Shown here piece after piece: positions 37,450 to 45,526 of a stretch of DNA of 64,000 nt; positions within the stretch are counted from its first letter, which is position 1; every line of letters starts with the position of its first letter. The notes beneath the pieces are model-generated. The model worked only from the letters and a program-made list of their open reading frames with translations, had not been told where the DNA came from and made no database searches. The position numbers and the translations under genes are program-made. This DNA comes from Celeribacter sp. HF31 (GTDB lineage: Bacteria > Pseudomonadota > Alphaproteobacteria > Rhodobacterales > Rhodobacteraceae). The stretch lies in NCBI RefSeq assembly GCF_011806455.1, contig NZ_JAATOT010000003.1, forward strand, positions 1 through 64,000, given 5' to 3'.

Positions 37450-37970
37450 CAGAGACGGGCCTTCTCGCGTTTGAGCTTTTGCATCTTGCGGGTGATCATC
37501 TGGCGCTTGAGCGGCTTGAGGTAGTCGATGAACAGCACGCCGTCCAAATGGTCGATCTCATGCTGCACGCAGGTCGCCCAGAGCTCGTCAAACTCTTGCT
37601 CATGCGCCTTGCCTTCGACGTCCTGCCAGCTCACGCGCACCATCTTCGGGCGCTCGACATCGGCATATTGACCGGGGATCGACAGACAGCCCTCTTCGTA
37701 GACATTGCGCTCGTCGCTTTTCCACGTCACCTCGGGGTTGATCAGAACCATCGGCTCCGGCGTGCCGTCCGCCTCCTTGGCGCAATCCATCACCAGCATA
37801 CGCTGGATCACGCCGACCTGCGGCGCGGCCAAGCCGATGCCCGGCGCGTCATACATGGTTTCCAACATGTCGTCGGCCAGCTTCGCAAGCTCCTTGTCAA
37901 ACTCGGTGACAGGATCGCAGTGCTTTTTGAGCCGCGGATCGGGGTGAATGAGGATCGGTTTCAGTGTCAT
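37449..37970 (-). CDS. def: Peptide deformylase, canonical copy
   Basis: 173 residues from ATG 37970; an ATG 9 bp upstream cannot be excluded as neither has a strong ribosome binding site. It carries the canonical motifs GIGLAAPQ (44-51), EGCLS (93-97) and HEID plus His (137-141). It is the first gene of the def-def-def-fmt-GlsB operon and the closest of the three to the E. coli enzyme. Confidence 0.95.
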   Translation of the reverse strand: MTLKPILIHPDPRLKKHCDPVTEFDKELAKLADDMLETMYDAPGIGLAAPQVGVIQRMLVMDCAKEADGTPEPMVLINPEVTWKSDERNVYEEGCLSIPGQYADVERPKMVRVSWQDVEGKAHEQEFDELWATCVQHEIDHLDGVLFIDYLKPLKRQMITRKMQKLKREKARL

Positions 37971-38106
37971 GCCTTGCATTTAGTCAAACCAAGGGGGCCG
38001 CGCAACTGTACAGCGCTGAAATCGCGCAGCCCCTTTTGCAGGATTGCGGTTTTCTTTCGCCCCAAGGCGGGATTAGGCTCGCGGCGGACCTTCAAAGGAG
38101 CTTTGC

Positions 38107-39285
38107 ATGACCCATCCGCTGTTCGACCCGATCATCCCCCGTTTTGGCACCCATTGCGCGAAATGGGACAAGATGGAGGACATCTACGGCGTGCCTTCCG
38201 AGGATGGGATTGCGATGTGGGTCGCGGATATGGATTTCCGACCGCCTGCCGTGGTGCAGTCCGCCGTGGAGAAAATGGCCGCACACGGTATTTACGGGTA
38301 TCTGGGCGATGAGAGCGATTATCTGGCGGCCATCCAGTGGTGGATGAAAAACCGCCACGGTTGGGAAGTCAGCCCGGAGTGGATTTTCACCACGCATGGG
38401 CTGGTGAATGGCACGGCGCTCTGTGTCGACACCTACACGCAACCGGGCGATGGCGTAGTCCTGATGACCCCCGTTTACCATGCTTTCAGCCGGGTGATCA
38501 AAGCCGCCGGGCGCGAGGTGGTCGAATGTCCTCTGGCGCTTGAGGGTGGCAAATATGTCATGGATTTCGACGCCTGGGAGGCGCAGATGACCGGCAAGGA
38601 GACCATGCTGGTCTTCTGTTCGCCGCACAATCCGGGCGGTCGGGTCTGGAGCCGGGACGAGTTGGAGGCAGTGGCCGCGTTCTGCACGCGTCACGACCTC
38701 ATTCTTGTGTCGGACGAGATTCACCACGATCTGGTGATGCCCGGACACAGCCATACGCCGATGGCGCTGATCGACGGGATCGAAGACCGGCTGATCATGA
38801 TGACCGCGACCACGAAGACCTTTAACATCGCGGGTACACATTCCGGCAATGTCATCATCCCGGACGCCAAGCTGCGCGGCAAGTTTGCGGCACGGATGGC
38901 CGCTCTTGGGATTTCGCCCAACTCCTTTGGCGTCGAAATGGCCACCGCCGCCTATAGCCCCGAAGGGGCCGCTTGGGTCGATGAGTTGGTCGCCTATCTC
39001 GATGGCAACCGGCAGATTTTCGATGCGGCGATTGCGGAGATTCCCGGGTTGGCTTCAATGCCGTTGGAGGCCACCTATTTGGCTTGGGTCGATTTTTCCG
39101 GCACCGGCATGAGCGCCGAAGAATTCACTGCACGGGTGGAAAAATCCGCGCGCATCGCGCCGAACCATGGGCCGACATTTGGCAAGGGCGGGGAGCTTTA
39201 CCTGCGCTTCAACCTCGCCACGCCGCGCAGCATGGTCGAGACGGCCTGCACCCGTCTCAAAGAGGCGTTCAACGACCTGCAGTAA
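38107..39285 (+). CDS. PatB/MalY-type pyridoxal-phosphate C-S lyase or aminotransferase
   Basis: 392 residues of fold type I. The N-terminal IAMWVADMDFRPP, the SPHNPGGRVW block, VSDEIHHDLV and the Schiff-base lysine Lys237 in TATTKTFNIAG are the PatB/MalY pattern. Members cleave cystathionine or cysteine conjugates; some are transaminases. AAAGGAG precedes the ATG. Monocistronic; divergent from def. Confidence 0.88.
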   Translation: MTHPLFDPIIPRFGTHCAKWDKMEDIYGVPSEDGIAMWVADMDFRPPAVVQSAVEKMAAHGIYGYLGDESDYLAAIQWWMKNRHGWEVSPEWIFTTHGLVNGTALCVDTYTQPGDGVVLMTPVYHAFSRVIKAAGREVVECPLALEGGKYVMDFDAWEAQMTGKETMLVFCSPHNPGGRVWSRDELEAVAAFCTRHDLILVSDEIHHDLVMPGHSHTPMALIDGIEDRLIMMTATTKTFNIAGTHSGNVIIPDAKLRGKFAARMAALGISPNSFGVEMATAAYSPEGAAWVDELVAYLDGNRQIFDAAIAEIPGLASMPLEATYLAWVDFSGTGMSAEEFTARVEKSARIAPNHGPTFGKGGELYLRFNLATPRSMVETACTRLKEAFNDLQ

Positions 39286-39287
39286 GG

Positions 39288-39635
39288 TTAACGCGGCAAC
39301 AAGGCGATCGGCGCGTCATCGGGCCGGTCGTAATCCAGAGGCGGCTTGTCGCTGGCCACGGTCGAGCGTTTGAACTCAAAGCTCATCTCATGCCCGTCGT
39401 CTTTCGTCGCCACGATCAGCGCCTGATAGAGGTGACGCGTGCCGTCAAAAACATCGACCAAACCACGCAGATGCTCGGTGTTGTCGCGATCAAGTGCAAA
39501 ACCAGTGTCCCACGTGCGCAGGATCGGATAGGTCGCATCGCCAACCTTGACCCGCAGTCGCGAGCGGCGTTTGAGGTCACGCTTGCGGGCCAGCTCAAGA
39601 CCTTCAAGCACCTCTTTGGGCAAAAAATCAGTCAT
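39288..39635 (-). CDS. Conserved hypothetical protein
   Basis: 115 residues from ATG 39635, with GGGAGG upstream. MTDFLPKEVLEGLELARKRD is followed by an SRLRVKVGDATYPILR beta block, a WDTGFALD segment and a C-terminal DYDRPDDAPIALLPR. No signal peptide or membrane helix. The pattern is familiar from rhodobacteral genomes but I know no function. Convergent with the PatB-like gene, 2 bp apart. Confidence 0.72.
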   Translation of the reverse strand: MTDFLPKEVLEGLELARKRDLKRRSRLRVKVGDATYPILRTWDTGFALDRDNTEHLRGLVDVFDGTRHLYQALIVATKDDGHEMSFEFKRSTVASDKPPLDYDRPDDAPIALLPR

Positions 39636-39811
39636 GGTGGCCTCCCCCACTGTCTTCTTCTCACCAGAATGCTGCGCAGCATATGTGGTCTTTCAAAGTT
39701 TGGCGCAAACATGGTTTCGGTCAAGTTAACCGTTTCGACATGCTCCAAGATCGCCCCCGAGAGTCACCCGATTGCCGCAATTCTTTTAGTATTCTCAAGG
39801 GAGTCATGGAG

Positions 39812-40015
39812 ATGTGTGTGATTGCGCACCATCTATGCGCCCTGACGCCTGTTTGCGCGCGAATGCAAAGCGGCTACCTCCATGTCACCACAAGCGGAGG
39901 ACAGAGGGTCATATGGGCTATTTGCAGGACGGAACATGGCACGACGGCTGGTATGACACGACCAAGTCCGGCGGAAAATTCGAACGCACCACAGCGGGGT
40001 TTCGCAACTGGGTGA
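39812..40015 (+). CDS. Possible Cys-rich upstream ORF overlapping the transferase start
   Basis: ATG 39812 has AGGGAG 8 nt upstream, a better site than that of the following gene. The frame reads MCVIAHHLCALTPVCARMQS and continues out of frame across the transferase start (39913) to a stop at 40015: 67 residues, with three cysteines and three histidines in the first 17. It may be a regulatory uORF whose translation affects the transferase. It may also be a chance frame. Confidence 0.3.
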   Translation: MCVIAHHLCALTPVCARMQSGYLHVTTSGGQRVIWAICRTEHGTTAGMTRPSPAENSNAPQRGFATG

Positions 40016-40887
40016 CCCCGGACGGGCACCCCGGCCCAAGTGGCACCGGGGACTTCGCCGCCGAGAGCGGGCGCTATCACCTGTTTGTCTCCTACGCTTG
40101 TCCTTGGGCGCATAGGACCTTGATTTTTCGGGCTTTAAAGGGGCTTGAGGATCATATCACGATCTCCGTCGTCCATCCCGACATGTTGAAAGACGGCTGG
40201 ACCTTTGGCACGGATTTCGAGGGCGCAACCGGGGACACACTGCTGGGCAAACGCTTTCTGCGCGAGGTCTATCTTGAGGCTGACCCGAAGGTCTCAGGGC
40301 GCGTCACCGTGCCGATCCTCTGGGACAAGAAAACCGCCACGATCGTCTCCAACGAATCGTCAGAGATCATTCGCATGTTCAATTCGGCCTTTGATGCGAT
40401 CACCGGCAACACGCTGGATTTCTGGCCTGAAGAGCTGCGCGACGATATCGAGGCGATGAATGCCCGCGTCTATGAGCCGATCAACAATGGCGTCTACAAA
40501 GCTGGCTTTGCCACCACGCAGGCCGCCTATGACGAAGCCATCCACCCGCTGTTCGACAGCTTGGATGCGCTCGAGGAGGTCCTGTCAGAACGTCGCTACC
40601 TCTTGGGCGCCCCTTTGACCGAGGCCGATTGGCGCCTGTTCACCACGCTTATCCGGTTTGACAAAGTCTATCACACGCATTTCAAGTGCAACAAACGCAT
40701 GTTGAAGGATTACCCCAACCTCTGGGCCTATACGCGCGAGCTTTACCAAATGCCCGGCGTCCGCGAGACCACGCATTTCGATCATATCATGCGGCACTAT
40801 TTCTACAGCCATGACATGATCAACCCCAATCGCATCCTGCCGATCAGTCCGGAGATTGATTTCGACGCGCCGCACAAGCGTGGTTAA
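39913..40887 (+). CDS. Glutathione S-transferase family / glutathionyl-hydroquinone reductase
   Basis: 324 residues from ATG 39913 with GAGGG upstream. The active-site Cys63 in YACPWAHRTL, the NESSEIIRMFN block and the C-terminal all-alpha domain match the Xi-class (YqjG/Ecm4) enzymes, which reduce glutathionyl-hydroquinones. Cytoplasmic. The 277 bp upstream (39636-39912) contain a possible Cys-rich uORF and nothing else recognised. Confidence 0.9.
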   Translation: MGYLQDGTWHDGWYDTTKSGGKFERTTAGFRNWVTPDGHPGPSGTGDFAAESGRYHLFVSYACPWAHRTLIFRALKGLEDHITISVVHPDMLKDGWTFGTDFEGATGDTLLGKRFLREVYLEADPKVSGRVTVPILWDKKTATIVSNESSEIIRMFNSAFDAITGNTLDFWPEELRDDIEAMNARVYEPINNGVYKAGFATTQAAYDEAIHPLFDSLDALEEVLSERRYLLGAPLTEADWRLFTTLIRFDKVYHTHFKCNKRMLKDYPNLWAYTRELYQMPGVRETTHFDHIMRHYFYSHDMINPNRILPISPEIDFDAPHKRG

Positions 40888-40911
40888 CAGGCGTGATGAA
40901 AAGACCTTAAC

Positions 40912-40936
40912 AAGCGGCGTCTCAGGACGCCGCTTT
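40912..40936. terminator. Hairpin between convergent transferase and receiver genes
   Basis: A perfect 10-bp stem, AAGCGGCGTC with GACGCCGCTT, and loop TCAG. Only three T follow, so termination may be weak. It includes the stop of the receiver gene. Confidence 0.5.
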
Positions 40937-41287
40937 CCCGTAATGCGCCACCATGGCACTCAGATCGTCGGGATCGACCTGTTTCGGCACAAAGGCACAG
41001 GCATTCGCCGAATGCTGGAAAATCGACCCGTCCGAGAAAAAGCTCGAATTCGTGGTGAAAATCACCCGCGTTTCCGGGTGGCGATAATTGGCATAATCGG
41101 CGACCGCAAAAGCCGACCCCTCTTCCAGCACGAGATCGAGCACGATCAACTCCGGAGCGCTTTGCTGCAGAGCGGCAATCGCTTCGTCCTGGTCCTGAAC
41201 GAGCGACACCTCCATCCTCTGCCGCTCCAGGTGACGTTTCCAGATCTGCCCAAGCTCGGGGCTGCTTTCGACGATCAATACTTGCAT
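40922..41287 (-). CDS. Stand-alone response regulator receiver protein
   Basis: 121 residues from ATG 41287. The phosphoacceptor Asp is in ELIVLDLVLEEG, and the acidic pocket is only partly kept (VESSPELG has Glu/Ser at the usual DD). The conserved Lys may be that in VPKQV. There is no output domain. No kinase is nearby; its partner is unknown. Divergent from cobC over 219 bp, in which no site was recognised. Confidence 0.78.
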   Translation of the reverse strand: MQVLIVESSPELGQIWKRHLERQRMEVSLVQDQDEAIAALQQSAPELIVLDLVLEEGSAFAVADYANYRHPETRVIFTTNSSFFSDGSIFQHSANACAFVPKQVDPDDLSAMVAHYGKAAS

Positions 41288-41506
41288 GCGCTCTCTGACC
41301 ACGGCCCATACCGCGATCCGTTCATATCTCTCTGACGAGGGAAGTGGATTCGATAGGTCAAAGTAACGGACCTTTAACTTAATGGTCAATCGCGTCGGAG
41401 TCGCACCCCACAGCAGAAAAGCTAAGATTTTAACTTGCACTCCCGGGCTGGCCCGTCGAAACACATGTGAACAGGGGCGGCCCAAGCTCCCCTGAGCGGA
41501 GGGCTT

Positions 41507-42451
41507 ATGAGCAAACATCGCGATCATGGTGGCGGTTTGGACGCCGCTGTCGCCCGATATGGCGGCGAGAAATCTGACTGGATCGATCTCTCGACCGGCA
41601 TCAATCCGACACCTTACCCCATCGGCAACATTCCACAAAGCGCCTGGTCCTCACTGCCGGATGCCGCCGCCCAGGATGCGCTGATCCAGGCCGCTCGCGC
41701 CTTCTGGAACGTGCCGCGTGGGGCCGCCATCCTCGCCGCCCCCGGCGCCTCAAGTCTCATCGCACGCCTGCCTGCGCTTTGGCCTGTTGGGAGGGTCGAG
41801 ATTCAGACGCCAACCTATAATGAGCATGCAGGAGCTTTCGGCGCGCAGGGGTGGACTGTATCGAACCAACCCGATCCGAGCGCGGACGTGCAGGTGATCG
41901 TTCATCCGAACAATCCCGACGGACGTCTGTGGCGGCAAGATGCGTTGACCGCATCCTATGTGATCATCGACGAAAGCTTTTGCGATGTGATGCCGGAGGC
42001 GAGCCTGATCGAGCGCGTTTCGGACGGGCGCACCATCGTGCTCAAGAGCTTTGGCAAATTCTGGGGGCAGGCCGGGCTGCGCCTCGGGTTTGCCATCGGC
42101 GCGCCGGAGCTGATCGACCGCTTGTCTGCCCTGATCGGCCCATGGGCCGTGTCCGGCCCCGCCCTGTCGGTTGGCACGGCGGCATTGAATGACGGCGCAT
42201 GGTTCGCAGCGACGAATATCACATTAAAACACAAATCAGATAAATTAGACGGAATTATAGCAAATAAAGGTGCTAAAATTATTGGAGGCACGTCCCTCTT
42301 TCGTCTCTACGAGGTTCCCAATGCGCGTGCCTTTCAAGACCAGCTCGCCAAAGGCCGCGTCTGGTCGCGTATCTTTCCATATTCCGACACTTGGATGCGT
42401 CTTGGCCTCCCGCCAGAAGACAAATGGGATCAGTTGGAGGCCGCACTTTGA
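41507..42451 (+). CDS. cobC: Threonine-phosphate decarboxylase-like (cobalamin synthesis)
   Basis: 314 residues. The PLP-dependent fold has [32 protein letters not shown] and the Schiff-base Lys184 in [15 protein letters not shown]. It makes (R)-1-amino-2-propanol phosphate for the nucleotide loop of B12. Odd feature: bases 42214-42289 (residues 236-261) are about 28% GC and full of AAA, TTA and ATA codons, unlike the rest of the gene. Its stop overlaps the cobD TTG start. Confidence 0.92.
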   Translation: MSKHRDHGGGLDAAVARYGGEKSDWIDLSTGINPTPYPIGNIPQSAWSSLPDAAAQDALIQAARAFWNVPRGAAILAAPGASSLIARLPALWPVGRVEIQTPTYNEHAGAFGAQGWTVSNQPDPSADVQVIVHPNNPDGRLWRQDALTASYVIIDESFCDVMPEASLIERVSDGRTIVLKSFGKFWGQAGLRLGFAIGAPELIDRLSALIGPWAVSGPALSVGTAALNDGAWFAATNITLKHKSDKLDGIIANKGAKIIGGTSLFRLYEVPNARAFQDQLAKGRVWSRIFPYSDTWMRLGLPPEDKWDQLEAAL

Positions 42452-43371
42452 ACACCGCCGCCGCGCTCTTTCTCGCTCTGGCGCTCGACGCGATGTTCGG
42501 GGAACCGAAATGGCTTTGGAACCGGATACCGCATCCGGCCGTCCTGATGGGTCGATTGATCGGCTGGGCGGATCGGCGGTTCAATCAAGGTGCCCGGCGT
42601 AAAGCCAAGGGCGTCCTCGTGATGACGGCTTTGGTGATCGGTGCCGCAGCACTTGGAATTGTACTGCGCCACATCCCGCTGGTCGAGATTGTGCTGGGCG
42701 CCATTCTTCTCGCCCAGAGGTCGCTGGTCGATCACGTCAAGGCGGTCGCGCGCGGGCTCGAGACCTCGCTTGCGGCGGGACGTCATGCCGTGTCGATGAT
42801 CGTCGGACGGGACACGTCCGAAATGGACACCCCCGCCGTCGCACGCGGTGCCATCGAATCTGCGGCGGAGAATTTCTCCGACGGTGTGATCGCGCCCGCC
42901 TTCTGGTTCTTGCTCTTCGGTCTTCCCGGCATTCTGGTCTATAAAATCACCAACACCGCCGACAGCATGATCGGCTATCGCACCGAGAAGTATCGCGATT
43001 TTGGTTGGGCCGCCGCGCGTTTAGATGATCTGCTCAATCTGATCCCTGCCCGCCTCACCGCGCTCTTGCTGTTTCCGTGGCGGAACATGCGTGGATCACA
43101 CGCGGCAAAGCTTTCGCTCTGGCAAGAGTTCTATACCGACGCCCGCCGCCATCGCTCCCCCAACGCCGGTTGGCCAGAGGCCGCCCTGTCGCGCAAACTT
43201 GGAGTCGCCCTCTCCGGTCCGCGGGCCTATCATGGCGAACTGCGCGACTACCCATGGGTCAATCGCTATGGCCGCGAAGCCACCGTCGGGGACATTGACG
43301 CCGCCTGCGTCCAGCTGTGGCGAGCATGGTCCATCGTTTTGTTCTGCCTCGCTTTCCTGTCATTTGCCTGA
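42448..43371 (+). CDS. cobD: Adenosylcobinamide-phosphate synthase
   Basis: 307 residues from TTG 42448, which overlaps the cobC stop by 4 bp (TTGA) and has TGGAGG upstream. [38 protein letters not shown] and [12 protein letters not shown] are CobD/CbiB signatures; four to five hydrophobic segments place it in the inner membrane. It attaches aminopropanol phosphate to adenosylcobyric acid. No cobalamin riboswitch was seen upstream of cobC. Confidence 0.93.
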   Translation: MNTAAALFLALALDAMFGEPKWLWNRIPHPAVLMGRLIGWADRRFNQGARRKAKGVLVMTALVIGAAALGIVLRHIPLVEIVLGAILLAQRSLVDHVKAVARGLETSLAAGRHAVSMIVGRDTSEMDTPAVARGAIESAAENFSDGVIAPAFWFLLFGLPGILVYKITNTADSMIGYRTEKYRDFGWAAARLDDLLNLIPARLTALLLFPWRNMRGSHAAKLSLWQEFYTDARRHRSPNAGWPEAALSRKLGVALSGPRAYHGELRDYPWVNRYGREATVGDIDAACVQLWRAWSIVLFCLAFLSFA

Positions 43372-43423
43372 CACGCTCTGCCCCGCTATCTTACCCCGAA
43401 ATCTGACTTTAAAAGGTAACCTC

Positions 43424-44596
43424 ATGCGTTCTCTCGGCCTTGTGCTCGCCCTCTCTCTCGCCTCCCCCGCTGTTGCGGATGTGTCCTGTGGCGGAAATTT
43501 CTCAAGCTTTGTCAATCAGATGAAGAAATCCGCCGTGAGCCAAGGTCATGCGCAGGCCAATGTCGACCGGTTCTTTGCCTCCGTCCGCCACACCCCCGCC
43601 GTCATCAAGGCCGACCGTGCGCAGGGCGTGTTTCAAAAGACATTCATCGACTTTTCCCGCGCTCTGATCAGCCAAAACCGGATTCAGAACGGCGCCGCAA
43701 ATGCTTCGAAATACAAAAGCGTTTTCGACCGGATCGAGCGTGACTATGGCGTCTCTCGCGGTGTGCTTTTGGCCTTTTGGGCGCTGGAGACCGATTACGG
43801 CCAGGTGCAGGGCAATTTCAACACGCTGAACGCGCTGATGACCCTGAGCCACGATTGCCGCCGCCCCGAGTTGTTCCAGCCGCAGGTCTTCGCAGCACTC
43901 ACCCTGTTCGAGCATGGCGATTTCGACCCGGCAACCACGCAGGGCGCTTGGGCTGGTGAAATCGGTATGGTTCAGATGCTGCCGAAAGACATCCTTGAAA
44001 ACGGTGTCGATGGCGACGGCGACGGTCATGTGCGGCTCAAAACCTCCGCCCCCGATGCGTTGATGTCCGGTGCCAAAATGCTGCGGCATCTGGGCTGGCG
44101 CGCGAATGAACCGTGGTTGCAGGAAATCACCCTGCCCTCGACCCTCGACTGGTCGCAAACGGGCCTGAACCACAAAATGTCCGTGCGCGATTGGGAACGT
44201 CTCGGCGTCAAACCTCGCAGCGGATCGTTCCGCAATGGCAATCTTCAGGCCTCAGTGCTTTTGCCGATGGGCCGCAATGGTCCGGCCTTCCTCGCCTATC
44301 CGAATTTCGAGGTGCTGTTCGAGTGGAACAAGAGCTTTGTCTATGTGACCACCGCCGCCTATTTCGCCACCCGCCTCGAAGGTGCGCCGGTCTATAACGC
44401 GGGCAACCCGGATGCCGGGCTTTCGGGCGCGCAGATGAAACAGCTGCAACAAAAGCTCGTGAACATGGGCTACGATGTGGGGGGCGTGGACGGCATTCTG
44501 GGCGAGAAAACCCGTGAAGCGGTTCAAAGCGTTCAGGAAAAACTGGGCTTGCCGGCGGATGCCTGGCCAACGCCTGCGCTTTTGTCGCGCCTGTAA
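43424..44596 (+). CDS. Lytic murein transglycosylase, MltB family, with peptidoglycan-binding domain
   Basis: 390 residues from ATG 43424. A signal peptide ends near AVA-D (residues 18-19). The SLT domain has the catalytic Glu122 in FWALETDYGQ and the EIGMVQMLPKD block. The last 60 residues are a PG_binding_1 domain (MKQLQQKLVNMGYDVGGVDG). It cleaves glycan strands in the periplasm, forming 1,6-anhydro ends. No lipobox, so soluble. The frame is open far upstream over cobD but only as a shadow. Confidence 0.93.
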   Translation: MRSLGLVLALSLASPAVADVSCGGNFSSFVNQMKKSAVSQGHAQANVDRFFASVRHTPAVIKADRAQGVFQKTFIDFSRALISQNRIQNGAANASKYKSVFDRIERDYGVSRGVLLAFWALETDYGQVQGNFNTLNALMTLSHDCRRPELFQPQVFAALTLFEHGDFDPATTQGAWAGEIGMVQMLPKDILENGVDGDGDGHVRLKTSAPDALMSGAKMLRHLGWRANEPWLQEITLPSTLDWSQTGLNHKMSVRDWERLGVKPRSGSFRNGNLQASVLLPMGRNGPAFLAYPNFEVLFEWNKSFVYVTTAAYFATRLEGAPVYNAGNPDAGLSGAQMKQLQQKLVNMGYDVGGVDGILGEKTREAVQSVQEKLGLPADAWPTPALLSRL

Positions 44597-44722
44597 ACCA
44601 AGGGCTCTTGGGGGCAGATGTCCGGGATGCACAGGACCTGTGTCCTCGCGGAGGCTTGCATTTTCTGAGTAAAATAGTTTGTTTTTCGCAAGCATCTGAA
44701 TAACCAGTGAAAGTGACTCGCC

Positions 44723-45526
44723 ATGACTGCCCCCACCATCCGCCGCATGCGGCATGAGCTGAAATTCCGCGACCTCACCGTGGCCAGCACCGAACGCCTG
44801 ACCCCGCATATGATCCGCATCACATTGAGCGGGACCGATCTGGCGGATTTTGCCAGCGGGTCGTTTGACGATCACCTCAAGGTCTTCGTGCCCACGGGCG
44901 ATGAGCCCGCCAAACGCGACTACACCCCGCGCCGCTTTGACACCGAAGCGCAAGAATTGATCATCGACTTCGCCGATCACGGCGAGGGCCCGGCGGCAAG
45001 CTGGGCGCGCGATGTGAAATCCGGGGATACGGTTCAGGTCGCAGGCCCGCGTGGCTCGCGTCTGATCGAAGGCGAGATCGCCCATTGGGTGTTGATCGGC
45101 GACGAAACCGCGCTCCCTGCCATGGGTCGTAAACTCGAAGAACTGCCAGCCGGCGTAAAGGTCACGATGATCGCCGCCGTGCCGGGCGCCGAAGATGAGC
45201 AAGTGATTGAAAGCACTGCCGACGTGACGACCCATTGGGTGCATCGCCCGCTGGATCAAGCGACCGAGGCTCAGCCCTTCTTGGACGCTCTGCCGCAGAT
45301 CACGTTGACGCCAAACACCTTTGTCTGGATCGCCACCGAAGCCGGGATTGCCAAGCAATTGCGCGAGGCTGTGCTGGAGATGGGTCATCCGCTGCAATGG
45401 CTGAAAGCGGCGGGCTATTGGATCAATGGCGAGGCCGAAGCCTCCATCAAGGATCTCGACGCCCCCGCAGGTGGCCATGGTGGCGGCATGGGCAAAGGCA
45501 ATGGAAAAGGCATGGGACGCGGTTAA
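44723..45526 (+). CDS. Siderophore-interacting protein (FAD/NADPH ferric reductase)
   Basis: 267 residues. RDYTPRRF is the FAD-binding motif, followed by FADHGEGPAASWA and the NADPH-binding GDETALPAMGR. It reduces Fe(III)-siderophores in the cytoplasm. The C-terminus carries an odd glycine-rich basic tail, GGHGGGMGKGNGKGMGRG. The AT-rich 60 bp upstream (44660-44720) may hold an iron-responsive promoter but no clear box. It overlaps the convergent smc end by 4 bp. Confidence 0.9.
   Translation: MTAPTIRRMRHELKFRDLTVASTERLTPHMIRITLSGTDLADFASGSFDDHLKVFVPTGDEPAKRDYTPRRFDTEAQELIIDFADHGEGPAASWARDVKSGDTVQVAGPRGSRLIEGEIAHWVLIGDETALPAMGRKLEELPAGVKVTMIAAVPGAEDEQVIESTADVTTHWVHRPLDQATEAQPFLDALPQITLTPNTFVWIATEAGIAKQLREAVLEMGHPLQWLKAAGYWINGEAEASIKDLDAPAGGHGGGMGKGNGKGMGRG

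Noticed and set aside
41288-41506. A cobalamin riboswitch before cobC
   Set aside because: No B12-box or paired core was found in the 219 bp; the only feature is a modest ribosome binding site before cobC.
43091-43423. In-frame upstream extension of the MltB-like gene over cobD
   Set aside because: A clear signal peptide begins at ATG 43424, and the extension is the off-frame reading of cobD.
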